Positions 5,247 through 5,760 of a stretch of DNA of 5,760 bases are shown in pieces; the first letter of the stretch is position 1, and each line of letters starts with the position of its first letter. This DNA comes from Filomicrobium sp. GTDB lineage: Bacteria; Pseudomonadota; Alphaproteobacteria; Rhizobiales; Hyphomicrobiaceae. The notes below the pieces were generated by a model. The model searched no databases. It was not told the DNA's origin and saw nothing but the letters and a program-made list of their open reading frames with translations. The stretch lies in the NCBI GenBank assembly GCA_021775655.1, contig JAJFHK010000213.1, forward strand, positions 1 through 5,760, read 5' to 3'. The position numbers and the translations under genes are program-made.

Positions 5247-5760
5247 ATGGCAGAGACTTTTGATACCCTCATAAAGGGCGGCGTCGTCGTCAACCAGGAT
5301 GGCATCGGGACACGCGATATCGCGATTTCCGGTGGCCGGATCGTTGCGCTGGGCGAGTTCCCGGCAAGTGCTGCAGGGGAGGTGATCGACGCAACTGGGC
5401 TGACAATACTGCCCGGCGTCATTGACAGCCAGGTCCATTTTCGCGAGCCCGGTCTTACACACAAAGAGGACTTGGAGAGCGGCAGCCGTGGTGCGGTGCT
5501 TGGCGGCGTGACGACGGTATTCGAGATGCCGAACACGAATCCCAACACGACAACACCTGAGCGGCTTGCTGAAAAAGTTGCCGCTGCCCATCACCGAATG
5601 TTCTGCGATTTTGCCTTCTACGTCGGCGGGACGGAGGACAATGTTGACGACATCTCCGAGCTAGAGCGTCTTCCAGGCTCGGCTGGCATCAAGGTCTTTA
5701 TCGGTTCATCGACGGGAACGCTGTTGGTCGACAATCCGGCTGTGCTCGATCGAATTATTG
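5247..5760 (+). CDS. pyrC: Dihydroorotase, class I, N-terminal part (171+ aa, runs off the window)
   Basis: Amidohydrolase catalysing reversible cyclisation of carbamoyl aspartate to dihydroorotate, the third step of pyrimidine synthesis. Seen here are the N-terminal beta-sandwich (FDTLIKGGVVVNQDG 5-19; DIAISGGRIVALG 24-36), the barrel entry LPGVIDSQVHFREPGLTHKE (55-74), GGVTTVFEMPNTNP (86-99) and GIKVFIGSSTG (147-157). MPNTNP and HFREPG are dihydroorotase signatures that separate it from allantoinase and dihydropyrimidinase. K149 is the expected carboxylated metal-bridging lysine if the alignment by eye is right. The usual HxH metal pair reads Q62-V63-H64, so the first histidine is glutamine. 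The ATG at 5247 has GAGG nine bases upstream and fits the usual N-terminus. The stop lies beyond the right edge; full-length class I enzymes are about 430 residues. No pyrB is visible upstream, so the gene begins its own transcript. A non-catalytic dihydroorotase-like paralogue is the main alternative. Confidence 0.9.
   Translation, partial: MAETFDTLIKGGVVVNQDGIGTRDIAISGGRIVALGEFPASAAGEVIDATGLTILPGVIDSQVHFREPGLTHKEDLESGSRGAVLGGVTTVFEMPNTNPNTTTPERLAEKVAAAHHRMFCDFAFYVGGTEDNVDDISELERLPGSAGIKVFIGSSTGTLLVDNPAVLDRII

Noticed and set aside
1..5760. Search by eye for tRNA or rRNA genes, CRISPR repeats, insertion-sequence ends, and toxin-antitoxin or defence genes
   Set aside because: No cloverleaf-like pattern, no regularly spaced repeats, no transposase motifs and no defence domains were seen. 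The content is chromosomal housekeeping plus two unknown genes.

Overview
The window looks like ordinary chromosome from an alphaproteobacterium, probably Hyphomicrobiales (Rhizobiales in the broad sense). The reasons are a Nudix-plus-winged-helix protein resembling the alphaproteobacterial NAD regulator NadQ, an alphaproteobacterial-style dihydroorotase, moderately high GC with GC-ending codons, and a small conserved protein type that I associate with this group. The exact genus cannot be read from the sequence. I see no mobile element, tRNA, rRNA, CRISPR array or phage gene.

Layout, left to right. Bases 1-152 are a short edge region with no convincing gene. Two uncharacterised minus-strand genes follow: a 127-residue soluble protein (153-536) and a proline-rich protein with a single membrane segment (632-1342). 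A gap of about 300 bases (1343-1642) holds a strong hairpin and no supported gene. Then comes a minus-strand NadQ-like regulator (1643-2698), whose upstream region (2699-2953) contains two perfect inverted repeats.

The right half has a tight minus-strand operon read from right to left: ygfZ (4212-5117), tag (3604-4215) and an HD-domain phosphohydrolase (2954-3607). Both junctions are 4-base stop/start overlaps, so the three are very likely co-transcribed and translationally coupled. A 129-base divergent promoter region (5118-5246) separates this operon from a plus-strand dihydroorotase gene (pyrC-type), which starts at 5247 and runs off the window.

The theme is nucleotide and cofactor housekeeping: NAD regulation, pyrimidine synthesis, nucleotide phosphate hydrolysis, alkylated-base repair, and folate-dependent iron-sulfur maintenance. 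I find no clear new defence or mobile system. The points most worth a second look are the degenerate Nudix box in the NadQ-like protein, the dyads upstream of it, the missing first histidine of the HxH motif in the dihydroorotase, and the two uncharacterised left-hand proteins.
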